Positions 7,389-16,371 of a stretch of 64,000 nucleotides of DNA are shown in pieces. Below the pieces are notes generated by a model that had not been told where the DNA came from, did no database searches, and saw only the letters and a program-made list of their open reading frames with translations. Position 1 is the first letter of the stretch, and every line of letters begins with the position of its first letter. Source of the DNA: Butyrivibrio sp. AC2005 (GTDB lineage Bacteria; Bacillota; Clostridia; Lachnospirales; Lachnospiraceae); contig NZ_AUJI01000012.1 of assembly GCF_000424145.1 (NCBI RefSeq), positions 62,001 to 126,000 on the forward strand. Reading direction: 5' to 3'. Made by a program: the position numbers and the translations under genes.

Positions 7389-7511
7389 GAGTCAAGCAAA
7401 AATAAGATAGGAAACCTGAGCAGAGCTCGCTCATGCGAAGGGTTACTGTCTTATTTTTATTTGGCGGATATCCGCCAGCCAGGAAATGCTTGCATTTCCT
7501 GGGCTTGACTC
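7389..7511 (+). ncRNA. Candidate multibranched structured RNA between maff2 and the VirB6-like gene
   Basis: Four nested or adjacent helices fill a gene-free gap. P1 is GAGTCAAGC (7389-7397) with GCTTGACTC (7503-7511). P2 is 13 pairs from AAAAATAAGATAG (7398-7410) to CTGTCTTATTTTT (7446-7458), with TGAGC/GCTCA inside. P3 is the palindrome GGCGGATATCCGCC (7463-7476). P4 is CCAGGAAATGC (7479-7489) with GCATTTCCTGG (7492-7502). P4 abuts P1, as in a stacked junction. A further hairpin CCAGC/GCTGG lies at 7527-7541. There is no U-tract at the end. I know no named RNA family with this layout. Confidence 0.5.
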
Positions 7512-7559
7512 ACTATTAAAAACAATCCAGCAACAAGCTGGTAAAAACTTAGGAGGGAT

Positions 7560-8429
7560 ATGTTTGATACATTATTTCAAGAGATAGAACAGCATCTCAA
7601 AGATATGATAATTCCCTACCTTATGAGTGTACTGCAGACCATGTTTGACTGTGTAAATGATCAGGTCGGAACGATAGCATCGGAGGTTGGAACAACACCA
7701 TCTGCATTTAATCCGACAGTATTTGGCATGATAAAGAATATTTCTGAAACAGTGATAATGCCAATAGCGGGAATAATCCTGACGTTTGTAGCATGTTATG
7801 AGCTGATACAGCTTATCATCAGTTACAACAATCTGGCGAATTTCGAAACATGGTTCATCTTTAAATGGGTGTTCAAGACAGCCATTGCAGTAGAGATAAT
7901 CTCGCATACTTTTGATTTCACAATGGCGGTATTTGATGTAGCCCAGCATATCATCTTGAATGCGGGCGGAGTCATTGCAGCTTCAACAGCGGTTGACGCA
8001 TCAGCACTTGCAGCGATGCAGGCAACCATAGAGGCTATGGATATATGGAGCATATTTGCGCTGTTTTTCCAAGTCTCAATAATCATGATAGTAACGCAGA
8101 TCCTTTCAAAACTCATATTTGTCATAATCTATGTGAGAATGATCGAGATCTATATGTATGTTTCCCTTGCTCCGATACCACTCGCTACTTTTGCTAACAA
8201 GGAGCAGAGCTCTGTCTGCATCAATTTTGGAAAGAGCCTGTTTGCATTAGGACTCCAGGGATTCCTTATCATGATATGCGTTGGTATCTATGCTGCACTT
8301 ATACAGACATTGGCATTTTCAAGCGATATCGTTGGTTCCCTATGGGGAGTTGTAGGATACACGCTGCTCCTGGCATTTTCTTTATTTAAGACAAATACAG
8401 TAGCGAAAGCTATCCTGCAGTGCACATAA
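7560..8429 (+). CDS. VirB6/TrbL-like conjugal transfer membrane protein
   Basis: A 289-residue polytopic membrane protein with at least five segments, matching the VirB6/TrbL-like proteins of Tn1549-type elements. Its N-terminal amphipathic part (about 1-40) is followed by the family-typical stretch SETVIMPIAGIILTFVACYE (about 61-80) and YVSLAPIPLATFAN (about 200-213). It would form the inner-membrane channel together with Maff2 and PrgI. The Shine-Dalgarno AGGAGGG at 7551-7557 is only a few bases from the ATG, unusually tight; the next ATG at 7605 would remove the amphipathic N-terminus, so I keep 7560. Confidence 0.85.
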   Translation: MFDTLFQEIEQHLKDMIIPYLMSVLQTMFDCVNDQVGTIASEVGTTPSAFNPTVFGMIKNISETVIMPIAGIILTFVACYELIQLIISYNNLANFETWFIFKWVFKTAIAVEIISHTFDFTMAVFDVAQHIILNAGGVIAASTAVDASALAAMQATIEAMDIWSIFALFFQVSIIMIVTQILSKLIFVIIYVRMIEIYMYVSLAPIPLATFANKEQSSVCINFGKSLFALGLQGFLIMICVGIYAALIQTLAFSSDIVGSLWGVVGYTLLLAFSLFKTNTVAKAILQCT

Positions 8430-8446
8430 AATGAGGAAGGAGAAAT

Positions 8447-8833
8447 ATGGCAGCTTCATATATATCAGTTCCAAGAGACTTAACAAAGGTCAAAAGTAAG
8501 ATCTTCTTAAATCTGACAAAAAGACAGATTGTATGCTTTTTCGTGGCGGCACTCATCGGAGTCCCGTCATTTTTTCTTATAAAGAGCATGGCGCCGGTAA
8601 ATGTGGCTATCATGTGCATGATGGTCATAATGATGCCGATATTCTTTTTTGCACTTTATGAGAAAAATGGAAGGCCACTTGAAGTCTATCTTGGACATTT
8701 CATAGAAGCCGTATTTGTACGGCCAAGGAAACGTCCGTATAAAACGGATAATTATTATTCAGCTCTGGAACGGACAGCCAGGGCAGAAAGGGAGGTGGAC
8801 AGAATTGTTCGTAGTTCCGTGGAAAAAGAATAA
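8447..8833 (+). CDS. prgI: PrgI family conjugation protein
   Basis: A 128-residue membrane protein with the PrgI signature: SVPRDLTKVKSKIFLNLTKR (about residues 6-25), two membrane segments (about 27-45 and 50-68) and a cytoplasmic tail with RPLEVYLG and RPRKRPYK. PrgI-type proteins are the VirB3-like partner of the VirB4 ATPase in Gram-positive type IV secretion. The 3' end overlaps the virB4 start by 29 bases, so the two are translationally coupled. It has AGGAAGGAG upstream. Confidence 0.92.
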   Translation: MAASYISVPRDLTKVKSKIFLNLTKRQIVCFFVAALIGVPSFFLIKSMAPVNVAIMCMMVIMMPIFFFALYEKNGRPLEVYLGHFIEAVFVRPRKRPYKTDNYYSALERTARAEREVDRIVRSSVEKE

Positions 8834-11255
8834 GGACATAAGACAGTTTACGATGCCTGAAGGCCTGTCAAAGAGTGAACAGGCGCAGGTAAAAGAGATA
8901 ATAAAGAATGCACAGAAGGATGACGGGACCCCGAGGACTGCGCAGCAGACGCTTCCTTTTGACCGCGTATTTCCTGATGGAATAATAAGGGTAGGAATGG
9001 ATTATTACACAAAGACAATCCAGTTCCAGGATATCAACTATCAGCTTGCACAGCAGGATGATAAGACCGAGATATTCGAGGAATGGTGCGGATTCCTTAA
9101 TTTCTTTGACAGTTCGGTTCATTTTGAACTTTCATTCATGAACTTCGCAACAGAAATAGGAGACTTTGAGAAAAAGATAGCGATCGCTCACCAGGGAGAT
9201 CCCTTCAATGATGTTAGGGATGAATATTCCGGAATCCTTTTAAGGAACATGCAAGCCGGTAACAACGGACTCACAAAGGTGAAATACATCACCTTCGGTA
9301 TCCATGCAGATTCAATGAGATCAGCTAAACCAAGGCTCATCCATATCGAAATGGATATACTTAATAATTTCAAAAGACTCGGCGTCATAGCTGAGACATT
9401 AAATGGAGAACAGAGACTTGCGCTGATGCACAGGCAACTACATATGGGAGACAACGCCAAGTTCAACTTTGACTGGAAGTATCTTGTAAAATCAGGGCTT
9501 TCAGTGAAGGATTTTATAGCTCCAAGCTCATTTGAGTTTCCTAATGGCAGGTATTTCAAGATGGGGGATACATGGTGTTCCATGAGCTTTTTGTCAATCG
9601 ATGCTTCTGATGTAAGCGACAGGATGCTGGCAGATTTCCTTGGAATGGAATCAAGCCAGATAGTAACGATGCATCTTCATTCCGTTGATCAGAATGAGGC
9701 AATCAAGACTGTAAAGCATACAATCACTGAACTGGACAGAAGTAAGATAGAAGAGCAGAAAAAGGCGGTCCGTGCCGGATATGACATGGAAATCATTCCC
9801 TCAGACCTTGCTACGTATGGCAAAGACGCTAAGGCATTGCTTAAGGAATTGCAGTCACAGAACGAGAGAATGTTCCTTCTGACATTTCTTATCATGAACA
9901 CAGGAAAGACCAAGGAAGAACTTGATAACAATATTTTCCAGGCATCTTCGATAGCACAGAAACACAGCTGCAACCTTATCCGCTTGGATTTTCAGCAGGA
10001 GCAGGGACTTGTGAGTACCCTCCCCCTTGCCTATAACGAGGTTGACATCCAGCGTGGTATGACAACAAGTAGTACTGCAATCTTCGTGCCTTTTACTACA
10101 CAGGAACTGTTCCAGGATCACAGGGGAGCGCTTTACTATGGACTTAATGCTCTTTCTAACAACCTTATCATGGTGGACAGAAAGAAGCTTAAGAATCCTA
10201 ACGGCCTTATCCTTGGTACGCCCGGTGCAGGTAAATCTTTTGCAGCAAAAAGGGAAATAGTAAACGCATTCCTTGTCACGGATGACGATATCATCATATC
10301 AGATCCGGAAAGCGAGTACCGAGCTATGGTAGAGTATCTGGGAGGTCAGGTCATCAAGATAAGCCCGACATCAGACCAGTACATCAATCCCATGGATATC
10401 AACATGAACTACTCGGAGGATGATAATCCTGTAATGCTGAAGGTGGACTTTATCCTGTCATTATGCGAACTTATCATGGGTGCAAAGGACGGTCTGCAGC
10501 CTACGGAAAAGACTGTCATAGACAGATGCGTCCGTCAGGTATACAGGAAATACCTTGAGGATCCAAGTCCTGAGAACATTCCTATACTTGAGGATCTGTA
10601 CAATTTACTGTTAAAACAGGACGAGCCTGAAGCCAGGTATGTGGCAACTGCGCTTGAAATCTATGTTACCGGTTCCCTTAACGTCTTTAACCACAGGACA
10701 AATGTGGAGCTTCATAACAGACTGGTATGTTTCGATATCAAGGATCTTGGTAAGCAGCTTAAAAAGATAGGCATGCTCATAATCGAGGACCAGGTCTGGT
10801 GCAGGGTCTCTGAGAACAGGGAGGCAGGAAAGTCCACCCGTTACTATATGGATGAGATGCATCTGCTCCTTCGTGAAGAGCAGACAGCCGCATATACAGT
10901 GGAGATCTGGAAGCGCTTCAGAAAATGGGGCGGTATGCCGACAGGCATAACTCAGAACGTAAAAGACCTGCTTGCATCAAGGGAAGTAGAGAATATCTTT
11001 GAAAACTCTGACTTCATTTTAATGCTCAATCAGGCCGTAGGGGACAGGGCAATCCTTGCAAAACAGCTTAACATAAGTCCACACCAGCTTTCGTATGTTA
11101 CACATTCGGGAGAAGGTGAAGGGCTTATTTTTTATGGAAATGTTATCCTGCCATTCATCGACAGGTTCCCTAAAGAGACAAAGCTGTATGAGGTTATCAA
11201 CACCAAGTTCTCGGAGACATCAGCTCAGAAAGAGCAGAATAAGACCACCGCATAA
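8805..11255 (+). CDS. virB4: VirB4-like T4SS ATPase
   Basis: This is the main energising ATPase of the transfer channel, about 816 residues. I chose the TTG at 8805 because GGGAGGTGG lies six bases upstream and the product then begins MFVVPWKKNKDIRQF, like its relatives; a longer frame from 8715 runs through prgI. It has Walker A TPGAGKSF (about 472-479), SDPESEYRAMVE just after, and Walker B YYMDEMHLLL (about 680-689), with TGITQNVKDLL further on. The N-terminal 400 residues form the VirB4 domain. It lies between prgI and the NlpC/P60 gene in the standard order. Confidence 0.95.
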   Translation: MFVVPWKKNKDIRQFTMPEGLSKSEQAQVKEIIKNAQKDDGTPRTAQQTLPFDRVFPDGIIRVGMDYYTKTIQFQDINYQLAQQDDKTEIFEEWCGFLNFFDSSVHFELSFMNFATEIGDFEKKIAIAHQGDPFNDVRDEYSGILLRNMQAGNNGLTKVKYITFGIHADSMRSAKPRLIHIEMDILNNFKRLGVIAETLNGEQRLALMHRQLHMGDNAKFNFDWKYLVKSGLSVKDFIAPSSFEFPNGRYFKMGDTWCSMSFLSIDASDVSDRMLADFLGMESSQIVTMHLHSVDQNEAIKTVKHTITELDRSKIEEQKKAVRAGYDMEIIPSDLATYGKDAKALLKELQSQNERMFLLTFLIMNTGKTKEELDNNIFQASSIAQKHSCNLIRLDFQQEQGLVSTLPLAYNEVDIQRGMTTSSTAIFVPFTTQELFQDHRGALYYGLNALSNNLIMVDRKKLKNPNGLILGTPGAGKSFAAKREIVNAFLVTDDDIIISDPESEYRAMVEYLGGQVIKISPTSDQYINPMDINMNYSEDDNPVMLKVDFILSLCELIMGAKDGLQPTEKTVIDRCVRQVYRKYLEDPSPENIPILEDLYNLLLKQDEPEARYVATALEIYVTGSLNVFNHRTNVELHNRLVCFDIKDLGKQLKKIGMLIIEDQVWCRVSENREAGKSTRYYMDEMHLLLREEQTAAYTVEIWKRFRKWGGMPTGITQNVKDLLASREVENIFENSDFILMLNQAVGDRAILAKQLNISPHQLSYVTHSGEGEGLIFYGNVILPFIDRFPKETKLYEVINTKFSETSAQKEQNKTTA

Positions 11256-11272
11256 ACGATGGGAGAGTTGTA

Positions 11273-13045
11273 ATGGATGAAGGATTATACACAAGGGAGC
11301 CTCGTGATGAGGCTTCCGTAGACGAAAAGAAGGTCAGGACCCATGCCAATAAACTGAAAACCAAGGATTCCGCAAGAAGGTACTACGAGCAGAAGCTTCG
11401 AAATGGAAAAGCTGACAACAGGGATACTGCAGAGGAAAAGAAAAGGAAACAAAAAGTCCATAAACAGAGTCAGAAGAAGGCTAATGACATTGAGAAAAAG
11501 CGGAAAAATGCTGAGGTAAGTAAGAAAGCAAAGCAGGGTGAAGAACGGAATGTGAGCAGGACTTTGGGCGGTTTTTCCCGAACAACAGCAGATGTCCTGA
11601 CAGGGATCGGGGTCACATCTGACATGGTGGGATCTACTGATGATGGAAAAGAAGAGTCAGCTGTAGCAGAGGAAGTAGTTGATACCGGAGGATATATTGC
11701 CAGTGGTGCCGTGAGCAGTACGACTTCCAGGGCAAAGAACAAAAAATACAGTAACAAAATGCATGGAAGAAAAGAACTCTCTGCAGAAAAGGAAGCAGCA
11801 AAGCAGAAAGCCCAGAGGGAAATGCAGAAAAAAGCCGTGGAAAAGCAGAGAAGGGCTGCGGAGAACGGAGGCAAGATAGGACGGAAAATTACCGACAAAG
11901 CAGAGGATATGGCGGCTCTTTTATGGGAAACAGTAAAAGAGTTTGTCGAGGATAATCCTGTAACCGCTGCGATAATCGTTCTTGTTTTTATCCTGATCAT
12001 AGCAGTAATGGGGCTTATGAGTTCATGCTCTGCCATAGGAGGCGGCAGCGGGGATATAGCTTTTGCTTCATCATATACCGCTACTGACGAGGACATACTT
12101 GGCGCAGAGGACGACTATAAGGATCTGGAGGCAGGGCTTCAGGATGATATTGATAACATCGAGACGGATTATGCGGACTACGACGAGATCAACTATCATC
12201 TCGATGAGATAGGGCATAACCCTTATCAGCTGGCAGCCATCCTTACAGTCATTTATGAGGACTATACAAGAGAACAGGTCCAGGCAAAACTGCAGGAGAT
12301 ATTTGAAATACAGTATGACCTGAGCATTGATGAAGAGGTTGAAACCAGGGAAAGGGAAGTGGAAATTTCCGGAGTCCGTTGGGTAGAGGATGATTCTTTC
12401 GAAGATGGAGGCTATTGGGAACCATATACGGAAACTGTAACAGAGGAATATGACTACTACATCCTGAATGTTTATCTTGTAAATCATACCCTTGATATAG
12501 TTCCTGATGAGCTGGGATTTACAGATGCCCAGAAACAGCGTGTAAAGCTTCTGATGCTCACCTATGGAAACAGGAAATATCTTTTCGGGGAGGATGATTA
12601 TTACAACACCGATGATACACACCCCGGAGATGATGATGAACATCATGTTCCCGGTGAGTACCTTTCAGATGAACAGTTTGCAAGGATGCTTGCTGAGGCA
12701 GAGCGTTATCTTGGTGTTCCTTATGTCTGGGGAGGTTACAGTCCTTCAGGTTTTGACTGTTCCGGTTTTGTGAGCTGGGTCATAAATCATTGCGGTAATG
12801 GCTGGAATTATGGAAGGCTTACAGCGAATGGTCTGCGGGCAAGGACAACACCGGTATCATCTTCAGAAGCAAAACCTGGCGATCTTATCTTTTTCCAGGG
12901 CACATATGATACTGCTGGTGCAAGCCATGTCGGCATCTATGTGGGCGGAGGATGGATGATCCATGCAGGAAACCCTGTCCATTATTCAAATATCAATACA
13001 CCATACTGGCAGTCTCATTTCCTTGGATATGGGCGTATCCAGTAG
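11273..13045 (+). CDS. Membrane-anchored NlpC/P60 peptidoglycan hydrolase of the transfer system
   Basis: A 590-residue protein in three parts. Residues 1-220 are a very basic cytoplasmic region with coiled-coil character. One membrane helix follows (about 228-250), and the extracellular part ends in an NlpC/P60 cysteine peptidase domain (about 470-590). The catalytic Cys is in FDCSGF (about 495) and the His in SHVGIY (about 551). It opens the cell wall for the conjugation channel, like other VirB1-type enzymes of Gram-positive elements. The middle acidic region (about 285-460) is typical of CD1107-type proteins. A terminator-like hairpin follows. Confidence 0.9.
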   Translation: MDEGLYTREPRDEASVDEKKVRTHANKLKTKDSARRYYEQKLRNGKADNRDTAEEKKRKQKVHKQSQKKANDIEKKRKNAEVSKKAKQGEERNVSRTLGGFSRTTADVLTGIGVTSDMVGSTDDGKEESAVAEEVVDTGGYIASGAVSSTTSRAKNKKYSNKMHGRKELSAEKEAAKQKAQREMQKKAVEKQRRAAENGGKIGRKITDKAEDMAALLWETVKEFVEDNPVTAAIIVLVFILIIAVMGLMSSCSAIGGGSGDIAFASSYTATDEDILGAEDDYKDLEAGLQDDIDNIETDYADYDEINYHLDEIGHNPYQLAAILTVIYEDYTREQVQAKLQEIFEIQYDLSIDEEVETREREVEISGVRWVEDDSFEDGGYWEPYTETVTEEYDYYILNVYLVNHTLDIVPDELGFTDAQKQRVKLLMLTYGNRKYLFGEDDYYNTDDTHPGDDDEHHVPGEYLSDEQFARMLAEAERYLGVPYVWGGYSPSGFDCSGFVSWVINHCGNGWNYGRLTANGLRARTTPVSSSEAKPGDLIFFQGTYDTAGASHVGIYVGGGWMIHAGNPVHYSNINTPYWQSHFLGYGRIQ

Positions 13046-13054
13046 TTGTTATTT

Positions 13055-13080
13055 ACCCCTGCATTTTTGCAGGGGTGTTT
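13055..13080 (+). terminator. Hairpin with U-rich tail after the NlpC/P60 gene
   Basis: ACCCCTGCA (13055-13063) pairs perfectly with TGCAGGGGT (13068-13076) around TTTT, followed by GTTTTATT. The next ribosome-binding site lies within 10 bases, so it probably attenuates rather than fully stops transcription. Confidence 0.7.
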
Positions 13081-13095
13081 TATTGGAGGAAAAAT

Positions 13096-13443
13096 ATGTT
13101 TGAGAAATTAACTAGACTTCGTGCGGAGCTAGAAAGGATTACTCCCAGATATGAGGAGATCACCGCAAAGTACGAAGATATTAAGGCAAAGATTCGTGAA
13201 GAGGAAGTAACACAGATTATCGGGGTTGTGGACAAGGTGAACATGACCCCTGAGCAGCTTGCAGAATACCTGGGAGTCAGGGAGGAAAAGAAGCCTGCTC
13301 CTTCAAAAAACAAGAAGAGTGCCCAGGGTAAGAAAACTGCGGAAACAAAAACTGCTGATGAATATGCAGAATCTTCTGCAGGCAGTGATGATCAGAATAC
13401 AACAAACGTTGGAATGGAGGATATCTTAAATGAAAGTTATTAA
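13096..13443 (+). CDS. DUF4315 family protein
   Basis: A 115-residue protein starting at ATG 13096 behind TTGGAGGAAA. The first half is a coiled coil (FEKLTRLRAELERITPRYEE) followed by the family-typical MTPEQLAEYL (about 56-65); the second half is Lys/Ala-rich and disordered. DUF4315 proteins sit between the NlpC/P60 and DUF4366 genes in many Tn1549-like elements, as here. Its 3' end overlaps the next gene by 14 bases. The molecular role is unknown; a small cytoplasmic partner of the wall-spanning proteins is likely. Confidence 0.85.
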   Translation: MFEKLTRLRAELERITPRYEEITAKYEDIKAKIREEEVTQIIGVVDKVNMTPEQLAEYLGVREEKKPAPSKNKKSAQGKKTAETKTADEYAESSAGSDDQNTTNVGMEDILNESY

Positions 13444-14242
13444 GTTTATAAGAACAAGGGCTAAGGCTTTTGGAATGTCAGTGGCTCTTATGGGGGCACT
13501 TTTTTGTATCAGTCCCGTGACTGCATTTGCGGGAGGTCCGGACTGTATCTGTGAGGATAAGTGCACAGAGGATCACATCAATCCTGACTGCCCTATCTGC
13601 AGTGAGGACTATCGTAACTGTGAGGGAAAAGAACCGGATAAGGAACCTGAGGTCGAGGAAAAGTGGGGACCTCTTACTCCCGATGGAAACATGGAACTCG
13701 TTGATGATTACGGCAGCCTTGAAGCTGGAGGAAAACAGTTCATCACTGTCATGACAAAGAGCGGCAACTATTTTTATATCATTATAGACCGTGATGATGA
13801 GGGTGAAGAAAAAGTGCACTTCCTTAATATGGTCGATGAGTCAGACCTTTTATCACTGATGGATGATGACCAGATAAGCGAATATATTTCTGCAACAGGA
13901 ATAGGCAAGCAGAAAGAGGAAGAACCCAAGGTGGTAGAACCTGTTCCGCAGCCGGAGCCTGAACCGGAACCGGTGGAAGAACCTGAACCTGAGAAAGAGC
14001 CCGTGAATGTAAACGGCATCATGGCGATCATTCTTCTCATCGGTCTTGGAGCTGCAGGCGGTTTCATGTATTACACATCCACAAAGAATTCCAAGAAAAA
14101 GAATACAGGTGTGGATCCTGATGAGGACTATACAGACCAGGATTATCTGGACAGCTTCAGTAGAGATAATGAGGATGATTTTGAAACTGAAGATGATAAA
14201 CCGGAAACGGAATCTTCATATGATGATGGGGAGGATAAGTGA
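13430..14242 (+). CDS. DUF4366 (CD1107-type) exported transfer protein
   Basis: A 270-residue exported protein. A signal peptide (about 1-34, ending AFAGG) is followed by a Cys-rich stretch (CICEDKCTEDHINPDCPIC, about 38-56), the DUF4366 domain with KSGNYFYIIIDRDD (about 109-122), a Pro/Glu linker, one C-terminal membrane helix (about 196-216) and an acidic cytoplasmic tail. It is probably anchored in the membrane with the domain outside, as part of the wall-spanning section of the transfer apparatus. It overlaps DUF4315 in front, and its TGA shares a base with the next ATG. Confidence 0.85.
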   Translation: MKVIKFIRTRAKAFGMSVALMGALFCISPVTAFAGGPDCICEDKCTEDHINPDCPICSEDYRNCEGKEPDKEPEVEEKWGPLTPDGNMELVDDYGSLEAGGKQFITVMTKSGNYFYIIIDRDDEGEEKVHFLNMVDESDLLSLMDDDQISEYISATGIGKQKEEEPKVVEPVPQPEPEPEPVEEPEPEKEPVNVNGIMAIILLIGLGAAGGFMYYTSTKNSKKKNTGVDPDEDYTDQDYLDSFSRDNEDDFETEDDKPETESSYDDGEDK

Positions 14243-14790
14243 TGGTAAGTGCGGAGGCTTATACAAGGGACGACCTTAAGTCTGCACTGAAGAAGCTCTT
14301 TAGCTGCATGGATTTCGACCAGATCTTATGGGGATTCCCGGATGAAGATGAAATAGATATGGACGCTGAATGTGATGTGATAGTGGATGAGCTTTCAGAG
14401 CTTTATACAGAAAAACTGTATCCTGAAATACTTGATGCATTCGATGAGCATATCCCGTATATGAAGGGACATGATGCAAAGGGACACGTATTTTTTGACC
14501 ATACATTTCTGTATCATCCCGCAGTTCCGATATATTACGAAATCGATGAGTCCGTTATGGATGGAGATACAGATCTTATCTTCTTTACAGAACTATATCT
14601 TCAGACTGACGGAGAAGTGGTCAGGGTCGAGACGACTTATATAAAGTCAGGTGACTTTGAGATGGAATACAGAAGACAGGTCGGAGTAGTAAGGGAGTAT
14701 GGAGACTTCTGCTTTGATGAGGATGTCCTGTATGAAATGCTGGATGATATTGCATCCGGAAAATATAAAGTGAGCACGGAGGAAGAGTGA
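14242..14790 (+). CDS. Hypothetical element protein (182 aa)
   Basis: The ATG at 14242 overlaps the DUF4366 stop (TGATG) and has GGGGAGGATAAG upstream; a GTG at 14239 is less likely. The 182-residue protein is very acidic, soluble, with helices at the start (DDLKSALKKLFSCMDFDQ) and a beta-rich middle. No cysteine pairs or catalytic motifs are seen. Tight coupling with the genes on both sides shows it belongs to the transfer operon. I do not recognise the family. Its charge would suit a DNA-mimic or a partner of a basic protein, which is only a suggestion. Confidence 0.6.
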   Translation: MVSAEAYTRDDLKSALKKLFSCMDFDQILWGFPDEDEIDMDAECDVIVDELSELYTEKLYPEILDAFDEHIPYMKGHDAKGHVFFDHTFLYHPAVPIYYEIDESVMDGDTDLIFFTELYLQTDGEVVRVETTYIKSGDFEMEYRRQVGVVREYGDFCFDEDVLYEMLDDIASGKYKVSTEEE

Positions 14791-14906
14791 TGGCTAGAAA
14801 ATCCAGATTCATTGCCTATGTAAAGGCGATCAATGAAGTGAAGAAAAAGGAGCCGAAGGATGGAAAGAGAAGACAGGTTAAAGCAGCTGACAGACCAGCT
14901 GACTGA
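14790..14906 (+). CDS. Small basic overlapping protein (38 aa)
   Basis: The ATG at 14790 overlaps the previous stop (TGATG) and is preceded by GGAGGAAGAG. The 38-residue product (MARKSRFIAYVKAINEVKKK and 18 more) is strongly basic and helical. It ends at 14906, overlapping the first 47 bases of the ArdC-like gene in another frame. The excellent start signals and coupling argue for translation, either as a real small protein or as a device to carry ribosomes into the next gene. It is not recognised. Confidence 0.5.
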   Translation: MARKSRFIAYVKAINEVKKKEPKDGKRRQVKAADRPAD

Positions 14907-15951
14907 TGGCGTGAAGGCAGTCCGTGACAGTGGGGAGTTCAAAAAACTCCTTGCTGTCATGGCAAAGTTTCCACATTATTCAATGAATAATTGCATGCTC
15001 ATTGCAATGCAGCGTCCTGATGCAACACTGTGCCAGGGATTTGATGGATGGAAGAAGATGGGACGCTATGTGAAAAAGGGTGAGAAGGGAATCAGGATAA
15101 TTGCACCTGCCCCATATACTGTACAGAAGGAAGTTGATAAGCTTGGCAGCGATGGTAAGCCGGTTCTCGATAAGGACGGCGAACATGTAAAGGAAACAAA
15201 AGAGTACCAGGTCATGGCTTTTAAGGCTGAGACAACTTTTGATGTTTCACAGACAGATGGAAAAGAGCTTCCAAGGATCGGAGTGGATGAGCTTAAGGGC
15301 GAAGTCGACAGATATGAACTGATGATGGGAGTACTTAAGGATATAAGTCCTGTCCCTATCGGATTTGAAGACATAAAGTCAGGAGCAAAGGGTTACTATC
15401 ATACCGCGGAAAAGAGGATAGCAATACAGAAGGACATGGGTGAGTTGCAGACGGTAAAGACATGTCTTCATGAGATAACCCATGCACTATTGCATGCGGA
15501 TAGTACTGATATCAGTAAGAATCGCAAAGAACTGGAAGCGGAAGGAACTGCATGCATTGTCCTGAAGTATATGGGATATGATACGGATGATTACAGTTAT
15601 CCCTATCTTTCGGGATACACAAGTGATGCTGATATGAAAGAACTCAAGGCTTCCCTAGATACGATAAGGAAAACATCATCCAGGATGATCACCAAGATCG
15701 AGGGAAAACTGGACAGCATTTATCAGGAAAGACAAGCTAAGGTAGTCCATGATAATGACACACCACTTGTGGAAGAACCTAAAGAAAAAGTAATAGCAGA
15801 GAGACGGATTCTTGGAACTGTGCGCATACTACCCGATGGCGCAGGTGGAAAGAAGCCGTCTCTTTTAGATTCGCTGAGGATGGAAAAAGAAAAGATCAGA
15901 AATAAAATGAACGGAGATACCGGGAAGGATGAAAAGGGGGTGGCAATCTGA
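14860..15951 (+). CDS. ArdC-like ssDNA-binding protein with zincin domain
   Basis: A 363-residue protein with an N-terminal ArdC-like ssDNA-binding domain (about 1-130; FPHYSMNNCMLIAMQ and GFDGWKKMGRYVKKGEKG are typical) and a zinc-peptidase-like domain with HEITH (about 204-208) and a later Glu-rich helix (ELEAEG) giving the third ligand. Relatives include ArdC antirestriction and LtrC-type element proteins, which protect or process the entering single strand. The C-terminus carries KPSLLDSLRMEKEK (about 331-346), the motif also seen in PcfB, DUF5688 and the protein at 16372-16761. Coupled start in the operon; the stop overlaps the next ATG. Confidence 0.85.
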   Translation: MEREDRLKQLTDQLTDGVKAVRDSGEFKKLLAVMAKFPHYSMNNCMLIAMQRPDATLCQGFDGWKKMGRYVKKGEKGIRIIAPAPYTVQKEVDKLGSDGKPVLDKDGEHVKETKEYQVMAFKAETTFDVSQTDGKELPRIGVDELKGEVDRYELMMGVLKDISPVPIGFEDIKSGAKGYYHTAEKRIAIQKDMGELQTVKTCLHEITHALLHADSTDISKNRKELEAEGTACIVLKYMGYDTDDYSYPYLSGYTSDADMKELKASLDTIRKTSSRMITKIEGKLDSIYQERQAKVVHDNDTPLVEEPKEKVIAERRILGTVRILPDGAGGKKPSLLDSLRMEKEKIRNKMNGDTGKDEKGVAI

Positions 15952-16364
15952 TGGGAACAGTAGATGATGGCTGGATGGATGCAGCCGATTTTGGCGAAGA
16001 GCTTCCATTCGGTAATTTTGATGACGGCAGCGGAACGAAGCAGGCTTATAACGGTGATGACATCGTTGGGAGCTGTCCTGTATGTGGGAGCCATGTCGTT
16101 GAAAGGGAAAAGGGATTTTTCTGTAACAACATGGATTGCAAATTTGCATTATGGAAAAACAACAGATTTTTCCAGTCGATCGGTAAGGAGATGACAAGGG
16201 AAGTTGCAGATGATCTCGTAAACTGCGGAACAGTAAAGCTTCTTGACTGCAAGTCCCAGAGGACAGGAAACACTTTCAGCTGCTATGTTGATCTGACAAC
16301 TGATGAGGAGGGAAAAGCTCATTTCGAGATCCGATTTCCCGAAAGGAAGCGAAGAGGGGAGTGA
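15951..16364 (+). CDS. Topoisomerase C-terminal-repeat zinc protein (137 aa)
   Basis: It overlaps the previous stop (TGATG). After an acidic N-terminus, residues about 42-130 match one C-terminal repeat of bacterial type IA topoisomerase III: GSCPVCGSHVVEREKGFFC, then CKFALWKN, REVADDLVNCGTVKLLDCKS and a beta-hairpin ending. The first Cys pair and the pair in FFCNNMDC can bind one zinc. No topoisomerase catalytic domain is present, so it is a free-standing nucleic-acid-binding module, probably acting on single-stranded transfer DNA. A fragment of a larger topoisomerase is unlikely because start signals and coupling are good. Confidence 0.8.
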   Translation: MGTVDDGWMDAADFGEELPFGNFDDGSGTKQAYNGDDIVGSCPVCGSHVVEREKGFFCNNMDCKFALWKNNRFFQSIGKEMTREVADDLVNCGTVKLLDCKSQRTGNTFSCYVDLTTDEEGKAHFEIRFPERKRRGE

Positions 16365-16371
16365 AAACTTT

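Noticed and set aside
11470..12096. Long minus-strand frame opposite the NlpC/P60 gene
   Set aside because: It is the shadow of a Lys/Glu-rich coding region in the real gene; no start signals and Ser/Phe-rich nonsense composition.
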